Assembly (NCBI RefSeq): GCF_018861295.1
Contig: NZ_JAHLDM010000009.1
Coordinates: forward strand, 104,183 to 168,182
Direction: 5' to 3'
DNA length: 64,000 nt
DNA from: Clostridium_AD estertheticum_D
GTDB lineage: Bacteria > Bacillota > Clostridia > Clostridiales > Clostridiaceae
The notes under the pieces are model-generated. The model made no database searches. It was not told where the DNA came from and saw only the letters and a program-made list of their open reading frames with translations. Positions 8,984 to 18,278 of the stretch are shown here, in pieces (the stretch's first letter is position 1; each line of letters opens with the position of its first letter). The position numbers were made by a program, and so were the translations under genes.

Positions 8984-9496
8984 TTGCAAAGAAAGGTAGG
9001 AAGTCAATTGAACAAGGCTATATTTACAGATAAAGTTCTTGAGATTCAATCTATTTTATATCATGTGTCTAAATCAATTTTGATTCATGAGCAAGATTGT
9101 GAGGATGCAGTTCAGGGGGCAATTTTAAAAGCCTATAACAAATTAGATACACTAAAGAAAGAACAATATTTTAAAACATGGTTAGTTAGGATACTAATAA
9201 ATGAATGTTATAGTTTGAAAAGTAAAGAACATTCACAAGTACCTTATGAAGAATACTTTGAGTCTGCAAAGGTTGATGATAAAAATGATTATAGTGAATT
9301 ATATATGGCCATTCAGAATTTACCTGAGCGTATTCGTATTACAATTGTTCTTTATTATGTAGATGGATATTCAGTAAAAGAAATTAAACAGATTTTAGGA
9401 ATACCCACTGGAACTGTAAAAAGCAGGTTATCAAAAGGACGAAAATCAATAAAAATAAAATTAGAGAATATGGAGGCGAATTATGGATTCCTATAA
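8984..9496 (+). CDS. RNA polymerase ECF sigma factor (sigma-70 family)
   Basis: About 162-170 residues with region 2 (QDCEDAVQGAILKAYNKLD ... YFKTWLVRILINEC) and region 4 (LPERIRITIVLYYVDGYSVKEIKQILGIPTGTVKSRLSKG), the two-domain layout of extracytoplasmic-function sigma factors. Two TTG starts are possible: 8984 and 9008. The second gives a product beginning MNKAIF, as is usual for relatives, with GGTAGGAAG just ahead. The stop overlaps the start of the next gene by 14 bases, so the two are translationally coupled. It probably responds to an envelope signal through the downstream membrane protein. Confidence 0.9.
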   Translation: MQRKVGSQLNKAIFTDKVLEIQSILYHVSKSILIHEQDCEDAVQGAILKAYNKLDTLKKEQYFKTWLVRILINECYSLKSKEHSQVPYEEYFESAKVDDKNDYSELYMAIQNLPERIRITIVLYYVDGYSVKEIKQILGIPTGTVKSRLSKGRKSIKIKLENMEANYGFL

Positions 9497-10253
9497 TTGG
9501 AATAATATCTTTCCAGATATGCCTAAAAGTTTTAAAAGTAAGGTAAATGAAACATTAAGCAGTTTACCGGAAAAAAAGGAGAATGATGAAATGGAAAATA
9601 CAAAACTATGTAAAAAAGGATCAATAAGGAAAAAAATTATTATTACATTAGCAGCTACTATGATAATGGGAACAACTGTATTTGCCACAGGAAAAATACA
9701 GTCTATATATGGAAGTTCAAGTACTATACCAAAATATACTACTATACCTACAGTAGAACAAGTGAAAAATGATTTTAAATTTAAGCCTAAACTAGTAGAT
9801 AAATTTGACAACGGATATACCTTTGTAGATGGATATACCGTTAATAATAAAGGCGTTGATGAGAAAGGCAACACTGTAAAAAAATCAAAATCCCTTGATT
9901 TTACGTATACAAAAGGTAATGACAAATTAGATCTTTCTATGGAAAACGGAATGCTCGAGGAAAGATCAAATAAAGAGACTGTTTTTGATACTTGTAACGG
10001 TATAGATTTATATTATAGTTCATCTGTTTATAAGACTGTACCAGCAAATTATAAATTGACAGAGCAGGATAAGCAGGATAAATTGTCCGGTAAATATGTG
10101 TTCAGCTATGGAAGTGACAAGATAGAAATCTCTCAGTTTAAATATTTAGATTGGATGCAGGATGGAATTCATTATTCTTTATCATCAATGAATTCTCATA
10201 TATCGAAAGATGAATTAGTTAAAATGGCACCTCAAGTTATCTCTACCAAATAA
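9483..10253 (+). CDS. single-pass membrane protein, probable anti-sigma factor
   Basis: The 256-residue protein has a charged cytoplasmic N-terminus of about 47 residues starting with MDSYNWNNIFPDMPKSFK, one membrane segment at about 50-68 (KIIITLAATMIMGTTVFA), and an extracellular domain of about 185 residues. The topology, the N-terminal arrangement and the 14-base overlap with the ECF sigma gene fit an anti-sigma factor of the DUF4179/DUF4367-like group. No zinc-binding HxxxCxxC motif is visible in the N-terminus, so it is not a classical ZAS-type anti-sigma. The extracellular part presumably senses the signal. Confidence 0.7.
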   Translation: MDSYNWNNIFPDMPKSFKSKVNETLSSLPEKKENDEMENTKLCKKGSIRKKIIITLAATMIMGTTVFATGKIQSIYGSSSTIPKYTTIPTVEQVKNDFKFKPKLVDKFDNGYTFVDGYTVNNKGVDEKGNTVKKSKSLDFTYTKGNDKLDLSMENGMLEERSNKETVFDTCNGIDLYYSSSVYKTVPANYKLTEQDKQDKLSGKYVFSYGSDKIEISQFKYLDWMQDGIHYSLSSMNSHISKDELVKMAPQVISTK

Positions 10254-10269
10254 AACTAATGATTTAATA

Positions 10270-10307
10270 AAAAATTACTAACTTTCAAGAGTTAGTAATT
10301 TTTTTTG
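10270..10307. terminator. intrinsic terminator after the sigma operon
   Basis: Perfect arms AATTACTAACT (10273-10283) and AGTTAGTAATT (10290-10300) followed by a T-tract. Nearly the same hairpin occurs at 29035-29063 and 60894-60927. Confidence 0.85.
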
Positions 10308-10329
10308 ATTAAATCATCCCCTGGGTCGC

Positions 10330-10620
10330 TGCAACAGCTTCGAAGAAGATGCATTGATGACTTCAGAAGGAGATTTACCCCTTTGTAATTCTCTGGAGTA
10401 GATAATAATTCTCAATTGTTATCCCACCACTGAAGGTTTCTACAAATCGGTAATAACTTCTAGAGACTACAAGGAAGCTAGCAAGAACGTCTATAACTCC
10501 GGTTACTGTACTGACGATGATATTGAATATCTGCAGAAATGCGTATACTCTCATTGGAGTTTTAACTTATGTTATATGGATACTAATGTAAAGATTACAA
10601 AATATCGTTTTATGTCATAA
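10330..10620 (+). pseudogene. remnant of a glucosaminidase-domain peptidoglycan hydrolase
   Basis: Out-of-frame pieces read as a hydrolase C-terminus. The last piece, about 10411-10620, contains YKSVITSRDYKEASKNV and then SGYCTDDDIEYLQKCV, which resembles the end of LytG/FlgJ-type N-acetylglucosaminidases (…SRDYKEA…AGYATDxxY…KL). There is no start codon and stops interrupt the upstream part, so this is a gene fragment. Positions 10544-10586 recur almost identically at 12722-12764. Confidence 0.4.
10544..10586 (+). repeat. 43-base dispersed repeat, copy 1
   Basis: Matches 12722-12764 with one mismatch. In both places it follows the remnant of an unrelated gene, which suggests recombination or deletion between copies of a common sequence. 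Confidence 0.7.
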
Positions 10621-10738
10621 AACAGACGTTTCATGTTTTTGTGGTTATATTATAGGCGGTAATGTAATATCATGTTAACTGAGTGATGAAGATCTTTCAA
10701 ATTGTATTATTTAAATAAATATAGTAAGGAGAATATAA

Positions 10739-10948
10739 ATGAAAATATATAATAATAAAGGATTTATATTGGGAGTACTATCTTTACTTTTCGCAATTGC
10801 TGAGGTTGTTATGTTTTTTGTGGATTCAAGTAAATCAAGTATAATACTTTTGATTATTTTAACGGTAACAGGAATAGAAGAAATAATAAGAAGTTTAAAC
10901 AAAAAAAGTAGTATTGAGGATAAAGATTCTGAAGACCTTGTGAAGTAA
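10739..10948 (+). CDS. small two-helix membrane protein
   Basis: A 69-residue protein with an AAGGAG site before ATG 10739. Two hydrophobic helices (about 9-28 and 33-50) are followed by a charged tail rich in Lys, Glu and Asp. The family is not recognised. Its layout (helix, short loop, helix, charged tail) resembles the small membrane proteins at 21932 and 61610, which could be immunity-like proteins. It stands alone between the glucosaminidase remnant and the DUF4317 gene. Confidence 0.65.
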   Translation: MKIYNNKGFILGVLSLLFAIAEVVMFFVDSSKSSIILLIILTVTGIEEIIRSLNKKSSIEDKDSEDLVK

Positions 10949-11196
10949 ATCTTCAAAACCAATAGATATGCCAATAAATTATCAGTTAATATCTATATAC
11001 CTTTTTTCAGTTTCATATATATCAATAGGGAGGATTTAAAAAATTGATTAATATATAAATCCTTTATTTTTTGTAAAAGAAATACTATAATTAATAACGA
11101 TAATATATTAATTATAACTACAAAAAAAATATTAAAGACAAACCATTACAATTATAAATTTACGTATGGTTTGTCTATAAATTGAGGAGTTTATAT

Positions 11197-12570
11197 ATGA
11201 GAAGAAAAGATATACTTGAATTAAAAAGACGTTTTAAAAAAGAACAATGCACCTTCACTAAAGTGTGTGGCTGCTATGTTAATGGAGAAAAACATACTAT
11301 TTTAAAATTTAGAGAAAGTTTTCTAAATTTAGATGAGGAAGAATACTTTAAATATTTAGAAATTGCTAAAAAAGTACTATCTGGGACTATTGGGAATAAT
11401 ATTTTAGAACTTAACTTTGAAGTTAATGAAGATTTTACAAATGAAAGACAAACTTTGCTTATGCAGCTTAAAAAGAGTCAATTAAAAGATGATGCTCTTG
11501 TAGGTAACCTTTATGATTTGATTATAGATAATTATGATTACACCGGTAATTTTTTAATACTCTTTTTTCATGATGCTTATGATGTTATTAGCAAAACCAG
11601 AGATAATGTGAAGATAGATGAATCTGAAGAAGTATATGAATACGTGTTATGTGCAATATGTCCAGTTTCACTTTCAGAGCCAGGTCTTGGATACTTTGAG
11701 CAGCAAAACGAAATAAAAGCACGTATTAGAGATTGGGTAGTTGAGTCTCCAACTAATGGTTTTGTGTTTCCTGCTTTTATTGATCGTAGCTCAGATGTTA
11801 ACTCTATTATGTATTACACAAAAAATGCAAAGGATACACATACTGAATTAATGGAAAATGTTCTAGGGTGCCTCTCAAAACAAACGGCTACGGTGCAAAA
11901 GGAAACATTTCAATCAATTATTAAAGATTCTTTTAGCGAAGATGAAATTAAAGCAGATAAAATTTTTATGGATATACAAGAAAACTTAAGCACTATGATA
12001 GAAGAATACAATGAGCTAAACGATGATGCAGATTGTGAACCTATAAGCTTAACAAAGAAGGATATACAAAAACTTTTAATAGAAAGTGAAGTTCCAGGCG
12101 AAATTACTACTAAGATTGAAAACTCTTATGTAGAGAACTTTGGTGATGATATCACAATAGCTAAAAATTTAATTGACGCAAAGGCACTTAAGGCAAATGT
12201 GCAAAGAAAAAAGGAAGAACGCCTACATAAACAAGTAGAAACACTTCAAGCTAGACTTGATCAAGTTAACCAAGATAATACTATAGATAATGAAACTCAA
12301 CTGTCTACAGAAGTTAACGATGACAATGTGGTTTTAGAAGAAGCTTCAGTAACTGAATTAAAAGAAACTTTAGAAACTAATTTAGAGAAAGTTCCAGATG
12401 CATTTGCAGAAGATAATGATGTTACCCCTCAGTATGATGTTATACTACAGGTAAAACCCGAAAAAGTATCTCAAATAAAATCTCAAATAATTAATGGCCA
12501 AAAATGCATAGTTATTCCTATTAATGACAATGAACAAACTACGGTTAATGGTATAGATAATTTGATTTAA
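11197..12570 (+). CDS. DUF4317 domain-containing protein
   Basis: A 457-residue soluble protein. The N-terminus (RRKDILELKRRFKKEQCTF, then KVCGCYVNGEKH and EIAKKVLSGTIGNNILELNF) is typical of the DUF4317 family, common in Clostridia and of unknown function. Residues around 330-365 form a charged coiled-coil-like stretch, followed by an acidic linker and a short C-terminal domain. ATG 11197 has GAGGAG seven bases upstream; an in-frame TTG at 11182 overlaps that site and is rejected. It is monocistronic. Confidence 0.85.
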   Translation: MRRKDILELKRRFKKEQCTFTKVCGCYVNGEKHTILKFRESFLNLDEEEYFKYLEIAKKVLSGTIGNNILELNFEVNEDFTNERQTLLMQLKKSQLKDDALVGNLYDLIIDNYDYTGNFLILFFHDAYDVISKTRDNVKIDESEEVYEYVLCAICPVSLSEPGLGYFEQQNEIKARIRDWVVESPTNGFVFPAFIDRSSDVNSIMYYTKNAKDTHTELMENVLGCLSKQTATVQKETFQSIIKDSFSEDEIKADKIFMDIQENLSTMIEEYNELNDDADCEPISLTKKDIQKLLIESEVPGEITTKIENSYVENFGDDITIAKNLIDAKALKANVQRKKEERLHKQVETLQARLDQVNQDNTIDNETQLSTEVNDDNVVLEEASVTELKETLETNLEKVPDAFAEDNDVTPQYDVILQVKPEKVSQIKSQIINGQKCIVIPINDNEQTTVNGIDNLI

Positions 12571-12613
12571 GACAACTTTACATATTTGTTCAAGGGTCTG
12601 GCCCCTTACACAG

Positions 12614-12721
12614 GCTATTGACGGATTTTATGAGTGAAGCGAATTTGATATTATTAGCTGTTGCCATTAAAGAATCAAGGGAAGAAACTGGAGTGAAAAA
12701 TATTCACCCTGTTATTTCCCT
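12614..12721 (+). pseudogene. NUDIX hydrolase fragment
   Basis: About 36 codons read SEANLILLAVAIKESREETG and on to VKNIHPV, which contains the REExxG core of a NUDIX box (GX5EX7REUXEEXGU). The flanks are missing: no start and no C-terminal half. It ends directly at the 43-base dispersed repeat. Clearly a remnant. Confidence 0.55.
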
Positions 12722-12764
12722 TATACTCTCATTGCAGTTTTAACTTATGTTATATGGATACTAA
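12722..12764 (+). repeat. 43-base dispersed repeat, copy 2
   Basis: One mismatch to 10544-10586. It immediately follows the NUDIX fragment and overlaps the 3' side of the converging Staygreen gene region. Confidence 0.7.
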
Positions 12765-12773
12765 ATAAAAAAA

Positions 12774-13220
12774 TTATTTATAATCTGAAGGCGTTCCCCA
12801 TAGTTCTAAACGATTAAACATAGGATAAACAGAATTAAATTTCACATAAATAGGTGCTTTATCTAAAGAGGGATTTTCTCTAAAAAATTCTCTATCTCCA
12901 TATCTAATCGCCGAAAGTGCTAGCGGTAATTCTTTTGTGAAAATGCTATTACGTACCGCTGACATTATTGGGTTCTTTTCTTTATCTACCATAACGTTAA
13001 CCATCAGTGCGTATTCGCTATTAACAATAATCCATTCTGCCAGCACTTCATCCCTCATATCAGTGATTTTATCATAATCATACTTTGCTGCAATAGTTAA
13101 AAATAATTCTCCGGTAACGTCTGAATGAGTAAGTGTATATTTCCTAGGAATAATTGGTTTTGTTTTACCTGTTCCCATGCCAAAATTAACGTGTAACATA
13201 TCCGTATTGAATTTGCTCAA
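12774..13220 (-). CDS. Staygreen (SGR) family protein, Mg-dechelatase homologue
   Basis: The 148-residue protein lines up along its whole length with the plant/bacterial Staygreen family: IPRKYTLTHSD (24-34, with His32 and Asp34), RDEVLAEW (56-63), FTKELPLALSAI (94-105), a GD pair at 108-109, and FNRLELWGTP near the C-terminus. Plant SGR removes Mg from chlorophyll a, and bacterial homologues are known to have Mg-dechelating activity. There is no chloroplast-type presequence, as expected for the compact bacterial form. The gene is alone. No tetrapyrrole genes are nearby, so the physiological substrate in this probably non-photosynthetic host is open. Confidence 0.85.
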   Translation of the reverse strand: MSKFNTDMLHVNFGMGTGKTKPIIPRKYTLTHSDVTGELFLTIAAKYDYDKITDMRDEVLAEWIIVNSEYALMVNVMVDKEKNPIMSAVRNSIFTKELPLALSAIRYGDREFFRENPSLDKAPIYVKFNSVYPMFNRLELWGTPSDYK

Positions 13221-13684
13221 AGCCTACCCTCCATAATATAAATACATTACATATATTATGAAATTAACTGTTGTTATATTCTTGTTATACACTTAATGCT
13301 AGCAAGAATTTATGCAGTGAGAAGTCCAGTTATAGAAATTAGGAACAAAGTGTACGAGTTCTGTTTGATAACAAAACAACAGAGCTAATATTTACAAAGT
13401 AGAAGTTACATGGTATTATAAGTCAGTATATTACGAGAGTATACAATTGTTGGAAAATTATATAAATCTATAAATTTAATTAATGACCACGAAGGTTGAT
13501 TTCTGCAGAGCAGTTATCAGTTTTTGTGGTTTTATTTTTTAAAAATTATTTAAGAGAGGATTTAAAATCTGAATTTATGAATGTAATAGTTTTACTAATA
13601 TCAGGAGCTGTACTTAGATACAGCAATAAAACTTTGAATTATATATCTAAAATTAAAAGTAAAAATATTAAGGAGGAATATATT
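13221..13684. other. intergenic region with an open frame joined to the kinase gene
   Basis: The kinase reading frame stays open upstream to about 13496, encoding a hydrophobic-looking stretch. It has no good ribosome site, whereas the kinase has a strong internal one at 13672-13677. The upstream stretch may be a remnant. Nothing else is recognised. Confidence 0.35.
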
Positions 13685-14302
13685 ATGAACAATAATAGTA
13701 ATCAATATTCACTATTGGATAAGGTAAAGTATCCGTTGGTGTTTGCAGCAGTGGAAAAGTTATCTAAGGCAAGTGCACCTACAATTATAGCAATTGAAGG
13801 GCGGTGTGGAAGCGGGAAAAGTTCTTTGGCAACAATGCTTGCAGAAACGTTTGACTGTAATGTATTTCATATGGATGATTTTTTCCTTCCCTTTGAGATG
13901 AAAACGAAGGAACGACTGTCCAAATGCGGTGGCAATGTATATTATGAGCGCTTTAAAGAAGAAGTTATTAAACCACTACAAAATAGGGAGGCAGTTACCT
14001 ATCGACCATATTCATGTTTAAGTGGAACTTTGGGAGAAGCACGCCATGTAGGTTTTAAAAAAATTACTATTGTTGAGGGCAGTTATTGTCTACATCCTAC
14101 AATTTCGAAATACTACGACTATAAAATATTTTTAGATCTTAATTCACAGGTGCAGCAGAAACGTATTTTAAGTCGCAACGGAGAAAAAATGTTTCAAAAT
14201 TTCCGTGAAAAATGGATTCCTATGGAGGAATATTATTTCCTAAACCTTAATATTGAAGCTCAATGTAACATTGTAGTAGATACCTCTGCTTTGTGGATAT
14301 AG
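13685..14302 (+). CDS. uridine kinase-like P-loop phosphotransferase
   Basis: The 205-residue product has Walker A GRCGSGKSSLA (residues 39-49), then FHMDDFFLP, where a uridine kinase/phosphoribulokinase-type enzyme places its substrate-binding acidic residues, and a late LSRNG segment. ATG 13685 is set by AAGGAGG a few bases before it. The next gene, 56 bases downstream, encodes an ECF-transporter S component. A kinase paired with such a transporter suggests it phosphorylates the imported nucleoside or vitamin-like compound, but the substrate cannot be told from sequence. Confidence 0.75.
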   Translation: MNNNSNQYSLLDKVKYPLVFAAVEKLSKASAPTIIAIEGRCGSGKSSLATMLAETFDCNVFHMDDFFLPFEMKTKERLSKCGGNVYYERFKEEVIKPLQNREAVTYRPYSCLSGTLGEARHVGFKKITIVEGSYCLHPTISKYYDYKIFLDLNSQVQQKRILSRNGEKMFQNFREKWIPMEEYYFLNLNIEAQCNIVVDTSALWI

Positions 14303-14358
14303 AGAACTGTCACGTTGTTATATAGGTTAATAATTTAATTAAAAAAGGGGATTCTAAC

Positions 14359-14883
14359 ATGAAAATTAATCGTACACGAAAGCTTGCTTATACTGGGTTA
14401 TGTATCGCTATTGGGTTGTTACTTCCTCAATTTGTAAAAATTATACCAGTATCTAATCCGGGGGCTATTTTTTTACCTATGCATATACCTGTGCTAATAT
14501 GCGGTTTTCTCTGTGGATTCCCATATGGTGCTGTTTGTGGCATGATTTTACCCATACTAGCTTATGCTCTTACCGGAAGGCCAGCAATTTTTCCTACAGC
14601 TATATCTATGATGTTTGAACTGTATGCTTATGGTGCACTGTCTGCATTATTGTATCGGTATACCAAGGGTAAAATTTATCCAACCCTTATTGGAGCTATG
14701 TTGGGTGGCAGAATTGTCCAGGGTATAGTTAATACTATTTTCTTTAGATTTACCGATAAAACTTATGGTATGGTATCATTTATTTCTGTTTCATTTGTTA
14801 CCGCACTTCCAGGTATTATTATTCAAATTGCTCTCATACCTACCATTATTTATGCATTGAAAAAATCTAGACTTATGTCATAA
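14359..14883 (+). CDS. ECF transporter S component
   Basis: The 174-residue membrane protein has about six helices and the family signature LPMHIPVLICGFLCGFPYGAVCG (about 34-56), followed by FPTAISMMFELYAYG. S components bind a vitamin or precursor and associate with a shared EcfAA'T energising module, which is not in this window. The LPMHIPVL version is seen in folate-, pantothenate- and uncharacterised-substrate members. It follows the kinase gene and has GGGG just before its ATG. No riboswitch is evident upstream. Confidence 0.85.
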   Translation: MKINRTRKLAYTGLCIAIGLLLPQFVKIIPVSNPGAIFLPMHIPVLICGFLCGFPYGAVCGMILPILAYALTGRPAIFPTAISMMFELYAYGALSALLYRYTKGKIYPTLIGAMLGGRIVQGIVNTIFFRFTDKTYGMVSFISVSFVTALPGIIIQIALIPTIIYALKKSRLMS

Positions 14884-15132
14884 TGTGAGGCTTTGAGATA
14901 TAGTAAGAAACTTACATAGACCTTTCTGCTAGTTTTGACTTTGTTTCCACATGTTAAATGGGTACATGACTCGTTATATCAAAAGGCTTCATTTTTTCAA
15001 TGGTATAGACTAATCCATTAGATTTTTCATCAACAATAACCAAGGCATATGATAAGGTTCTACCCCTCATATAAACAAAAGTTTTAGTTTATTAATCATA
15101 AATTTATGATGCTTTAATAATTAGGGAAAAAT
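14884..15132. pseudogene. intergenic stretch with a short minus-strand gene remnant
   Basis: On the minus strand 14954-15070 reads 38 residues from ATG: MRGRTLSYALVIVDEKSNG and on to DITSHVPI. It looks protein-like and compact, but I do not recognise a family and it lacks a ribosome site. It is probably a C-terminal remnant. Confidence 0.3.
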
Positions 15133-15172
15133 AAATTGGCTTGTCTATTTTACGACAAGCCAATTTATTGTT
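15133..15172. terminator. bidirectional intrinsic terminator
   Basis: Perfect 13-base arms AAATTGGCTTGTC and GACAAGCCAATTT around an 8-base loop, with T/A-rich flanks on both sides. Confidence 0.85.
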
Positions 15173-15314
15173 ATTTTATCCATATTTAAAATTATTATTT
15201 AATACAATCTATGATATTGGGTTGCTAAGCAATATTTTACAATTCTCTTACTTAGTGCACTTCAATTAAGAAATGAAAATATTGTAGCCATTACTTAGAA
15301 TATATTAATGTCGG

Positions 15315-16613
15315 TTACAAACTTTGAGCTTCGTTAGAATTAATAACGCCGTTCTTAATTTCTTCTAGATATTTCTCACCTTTAACTGCATCGTATTTAC
15401 CTTCCCATTTGGACATAACCACAGCGGCTAATGAGTTACCAACCACATTTACAACTGTTCTTGCCATATCAAGGATACGGTCAATTCCAGCGACAAATGC
15501 TACTCCTTCTAATGGAATACCTACAGATCCAAGAGTAGCTAATAATACAACTAAAGATGCTCCTGCTACACCTGCCATACCTTTTGAAGTAATTGCAAGA
15601 ACTACCACTAAGTTAATTTGAGCAAATATTGACAAATGAACTCCATATAACTGAGCAATAAATAGTGCTGCAATAGATTGATATAATGTTGATCCATCTA
15701 AGTTAAATGAATAACCAGTTGGAATAACAAAGGATACAACAGATTTTGAACAACCAAAGCTCTCCATTTTGTTCATTACTCTAGGTAATACTGCTTCAGA
15801 ACTTGCTGTAGTGTATGCAAGAATAATTTCATCTTTTAGAACTTTAATTAGTGAAAAAATGTTTATTCCAACCATTTTAGCTATTAATCCTAGTATTACT
15901 AAAACGAAGAATATCATACATCCATAAACAGTGAAAGTTAACTTGCCAAGAGGAATTAGGGACTTAAGACCAAATTTTGAAACGGTCACACCCATTAAGC
16001 CAAATACTCCAATTGGTGCTACTTTCATAACTTGATTAGTTACCCAGAACATTGCCTCAGAAATCCCTTGACATAACTGAAGAACAGGTTTCGCTTTTTC
16101 CCCGACTGCAGAAATTCCTAATCCGAACATAACCGAGAAAAATATGATAGAAAGCATATTGCCTTCAGCCATGGCGCTAACAATGTTTGTAGGAACAATA
16201 TTTACAAGCATATCTACCGTGCTGTGATTTGCAACGGATTTAGTAGTACTAACATAACTTGATATGTTAGTTTTTACAAGTGTTGCCATATCTATACCTG
16301 TTCCAGGATGGAATACATTGCCTGCCAATATTCCAATTAAGATGGCAACTGTAGTTACTACTTCAAAGTAAATTAGGGTCTTTAAACCCAATCTACCAAT
16401 TTGTTTACCATCTTCTCCACCTGCAATTCCAACAACAAGTGCACAAAATATAATTGGAACTATAATCATTTTAATTAGACGTATGAAAACATCGCCTAAA
16501 GGTTGTAGAAATGGTATAACTGCTGGGTTACCATAGAAAATAGCACCAACTATAACACCAAGTGTAAGTCCGATAAGAATCTGTGTACCTAGTCCAAGCT
16601 TTAATTTTTTCAT
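15315..16613 (-). CDS. dicarboxylate/amino acid:cation symporter (DAACS, GltP-like)
   Basis: The 432-residue protein has eight membrane helices and the two re-entrant hairpins of the glutamate/dicarboxylate symporters: AYTTASSEAVLPR (hairpin 1, serine-rich), FVIPTGYSFNLDGSTLY (NxDGS, helix 7), and MARTVVNVVGNSLAA (helix 8, substrate-binding Arg and Asn). The arginine points to an acidic substrate such as glutamate, aspartate or a C4-dicarboxylate. ATG 16611-16613 follows AAAGGAGA. It diverges from the YkvI operon. Confidence 0.92.
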   Translation of the reverse strand: MKKLKLGLGTQILIGLTLGVIVGAIFYGNPAVIPFLQPLGDVFIRLIKMIIVPIIFCALVVGIAGGEDGKQIGRLGLKTLIYFEVVTTVAILIGILAGNVFHPGTGIDMATLVKTNISSYVSTTKSVANHSTVDMLVNIVPTNIVSAMAEGNMLSIIFFSVMFGLGISAVGEKAKPVLQLCQGISEAMFWVTNQVMKVAPIGVFGLMGVTVSKFGLKSLIPLGKLTFTVYGCMIFFVLVILGLIAKMVGINIFSLIKVLKDEIILAYTTASSEAVLPRVMNKMESFGCSKSVVSFVIPTGYSFNLDGSTLYQSIAALFIAQLYGVHLSIFAQINLVVVLAITSKGMAGVAGASLVVLLATLGSVGIPLEGVAFVAGIDRILDMARTVVNVVGNSLAAVVMSKWEGKYDAVKGEKYLEEIKNGVINSNEAQSL

Positions 16614-17089
16614 CCCGTGTTCTCCTTTGAATTTTCCATTAATAAAATATTAATTGCTATTATGTTATTTGAAAACAAAAAAAATGCTCTATTTGTTATT
16701 ATAGAGTTGGGTATATTTTCATTTGCAATTTTACTTTTATTGTAGTACTAGCTTATGAAAAATGCAAGTTTTATTTTATATGAATTCATTTGTATAAAAA
16801 AACAATCAATTAAAATAAAATGAATGTAGGGGAAAAAAACATACTTGCTCCATATTATTACATTGCATATTAGTACAAAACATAGTAATATAATAGGAAT
16901 AGTATGAATTTATCAAATTTAGTAAATATAATGAATCTAAAACAATTGAATATTTAAAAATTATTTATTCTTATCTAGAGATAATAAGGGATTGTCCTAA
17001 TGAAGTTTCAGCAACCATATGTTTTTTTATTGTAATTTATAATGAGACAATATTATAAATATTTAAATTAGAAAAAAGGAGTGGTGAAG
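16614..17089. other. long divergent intergenic region
   Basis: About 475 bases of very AT-rich DNA between gltP-like and ykvI-like genes, with several A/T runs. It must contain both promoters. I could not identify a T-box, riboswitch or regulator gene. Confidence 0.4.
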
Positions 17090-18208
17090 GTGGAAAAACA
17101 ATTAACTAGTGTAAAAAAAGTAGTACTTCTTGCAGGCGCATTGTGTGCATATTGGATTGGATCTGGATTCGCAACAGGACAGGAGGTCTTGCAATTTTTT
17201 GCAACAAGTGGGACAAAGGGGATTATAGCTGCGTTAATTTTTGTGGCTTTAATGATACCCTTAACGTACATTTTATATGGAATAGGGCAAAAAAAGAAAT
17301 TTGATAATCCATATGATGTTTTTGAGTATTATTGTGGAAAAGCTCTAGGTAAAGTTTATGTATGGTACAGTGTTGTATTGGTGTATGCCATATCTGTAGT
17401 TATGTTGGCTGGTGGAGGAGCAACAATTCATCAATATTATGGAATACCAACATATATAGGTACTGGCGCTATAGCTCTTCTTGCATTGGGCACAATATTG
17501 TTGGGGGTAGAAAAATTCATTGACATAATAGGTGTTATAGGCCCAATTAAAATTTTATTTGTGGCAATAATAGGTATTTATGGGATTATAACTATTTTTG
17601 GGCAGCCAACTATATTGTCAGAAGCTGGCAGGCTTATGCCAACATTAGGGTTTAAATCCGCTTCTTCTAATTGGGCATGGTCAGGAGCACTATATGCTTT
17701 TCTTGCTCTTATGGTTAGTATACCATTTCAGGTTAGTTGTGGAGCATCTGCAGGAAGTTTAAAAGAAGCAAGAACGGCAGCTGTTGTTGGAACTGTTGCT
17801 TTTACTATTGCAATTATTGCACTTATAATAGGTGAACTTGTTTATTATAAATTAATTATAGGTACGCAAGTTCCAACATTAGCAATCGCTAATCACATAT
17901 CTCCTATATTAGGATTAATTTTTTCAGTATTAATAGTGCTAAGTATTTATTCAGCAGTGGCTTCATTTCTTTTAATGGTTGTTAGAAAGTTTGCTACTGA
18001 CAAAACTAAAAAGTTTAACATCATTGCAACAGTACTAACTGTAATCAGTATGTTATTTGGAGGAGTACTTCCTTTTGATAAATTGTTAAATATTCTATAT
18101 CCTTTGGCAGGATATTCAGCTATTGTTTTCGCAGGATTTATGATTTATAAAGAATTAAGAGAGAAGACTAAAAAATTAAAAAAGAATGAAGTAAATCATA
18201 GTATTTAA
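17090..18208 (+). CDS. YkvI family membrane transporter
   Basis: The 372-residue protein has about ten hydrophobic helices and begins with an unwound first helix (YWIGSGFATGQEVLQFF) as in LeuT-fold amino acid transporters. The length and N-terminal motif fit the YkvI family, which is of uncharacterised substrate. Of the clustered GTG codons, 17090 is best spaced from the AAGGAG at 17076-17081. It is followed by the ATC hydrolase and ProC genes on the same strand with short gaps, so it probably imports their substrate, such as a cyclic imino acid or cysteine derivative. Confidence 0.8.
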   Translation: MEKQLTSVKKVVLLAGALCAYWIGSGFATGQEVLQFFATSGTKGIIAALIFVALMIPLTYILYGIGQKKKFDNPYDVFEYYCGKALGKVYVWYSVVLVYAISVVMLAGGGATIHQYYGIPTYIGTGAIALLALGTILLGVEKFIDIIGVIGPIKILFVAIIGIYGIITIFGQPTILSEAGRLMPTLGFKSASSNWAWSGALYAFLALMVSIPFQVSCGASAGSLKEARTAAVVGTVAFTIAIIALIIGELVYYKLIIGTQVPTLAIANHISPILGLIFSVLIVLSIYSAVASFLLMVVRKFATDKTKKFNIIATVLTVISMLFGGVLPFDKLLNILYPLAGYSAIVFAGFMIYKELREKTKKLKKNEVNHSI

Positions 18209-18278
18209 TAGAAAGAGACTTATAATTAAGGGTTGTTGAGTAAATTTATAAATTATTGAAAGGATGTTGAATATTAAA

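Noticed and set aside
9491..9925. 144-codon minus-strand open frame opposite the anti-sigma-like gene
   Set aside because: It mirrors the coding strand of a well supported gene and lacks a ribosome site and any protein family resemblance.
16614..17089. Possible T-box or riboswitch before the YkvI operon
   Set aside because: No T-box sequence, specifier loop or aptamer core could be found in this AT-rich DNA.
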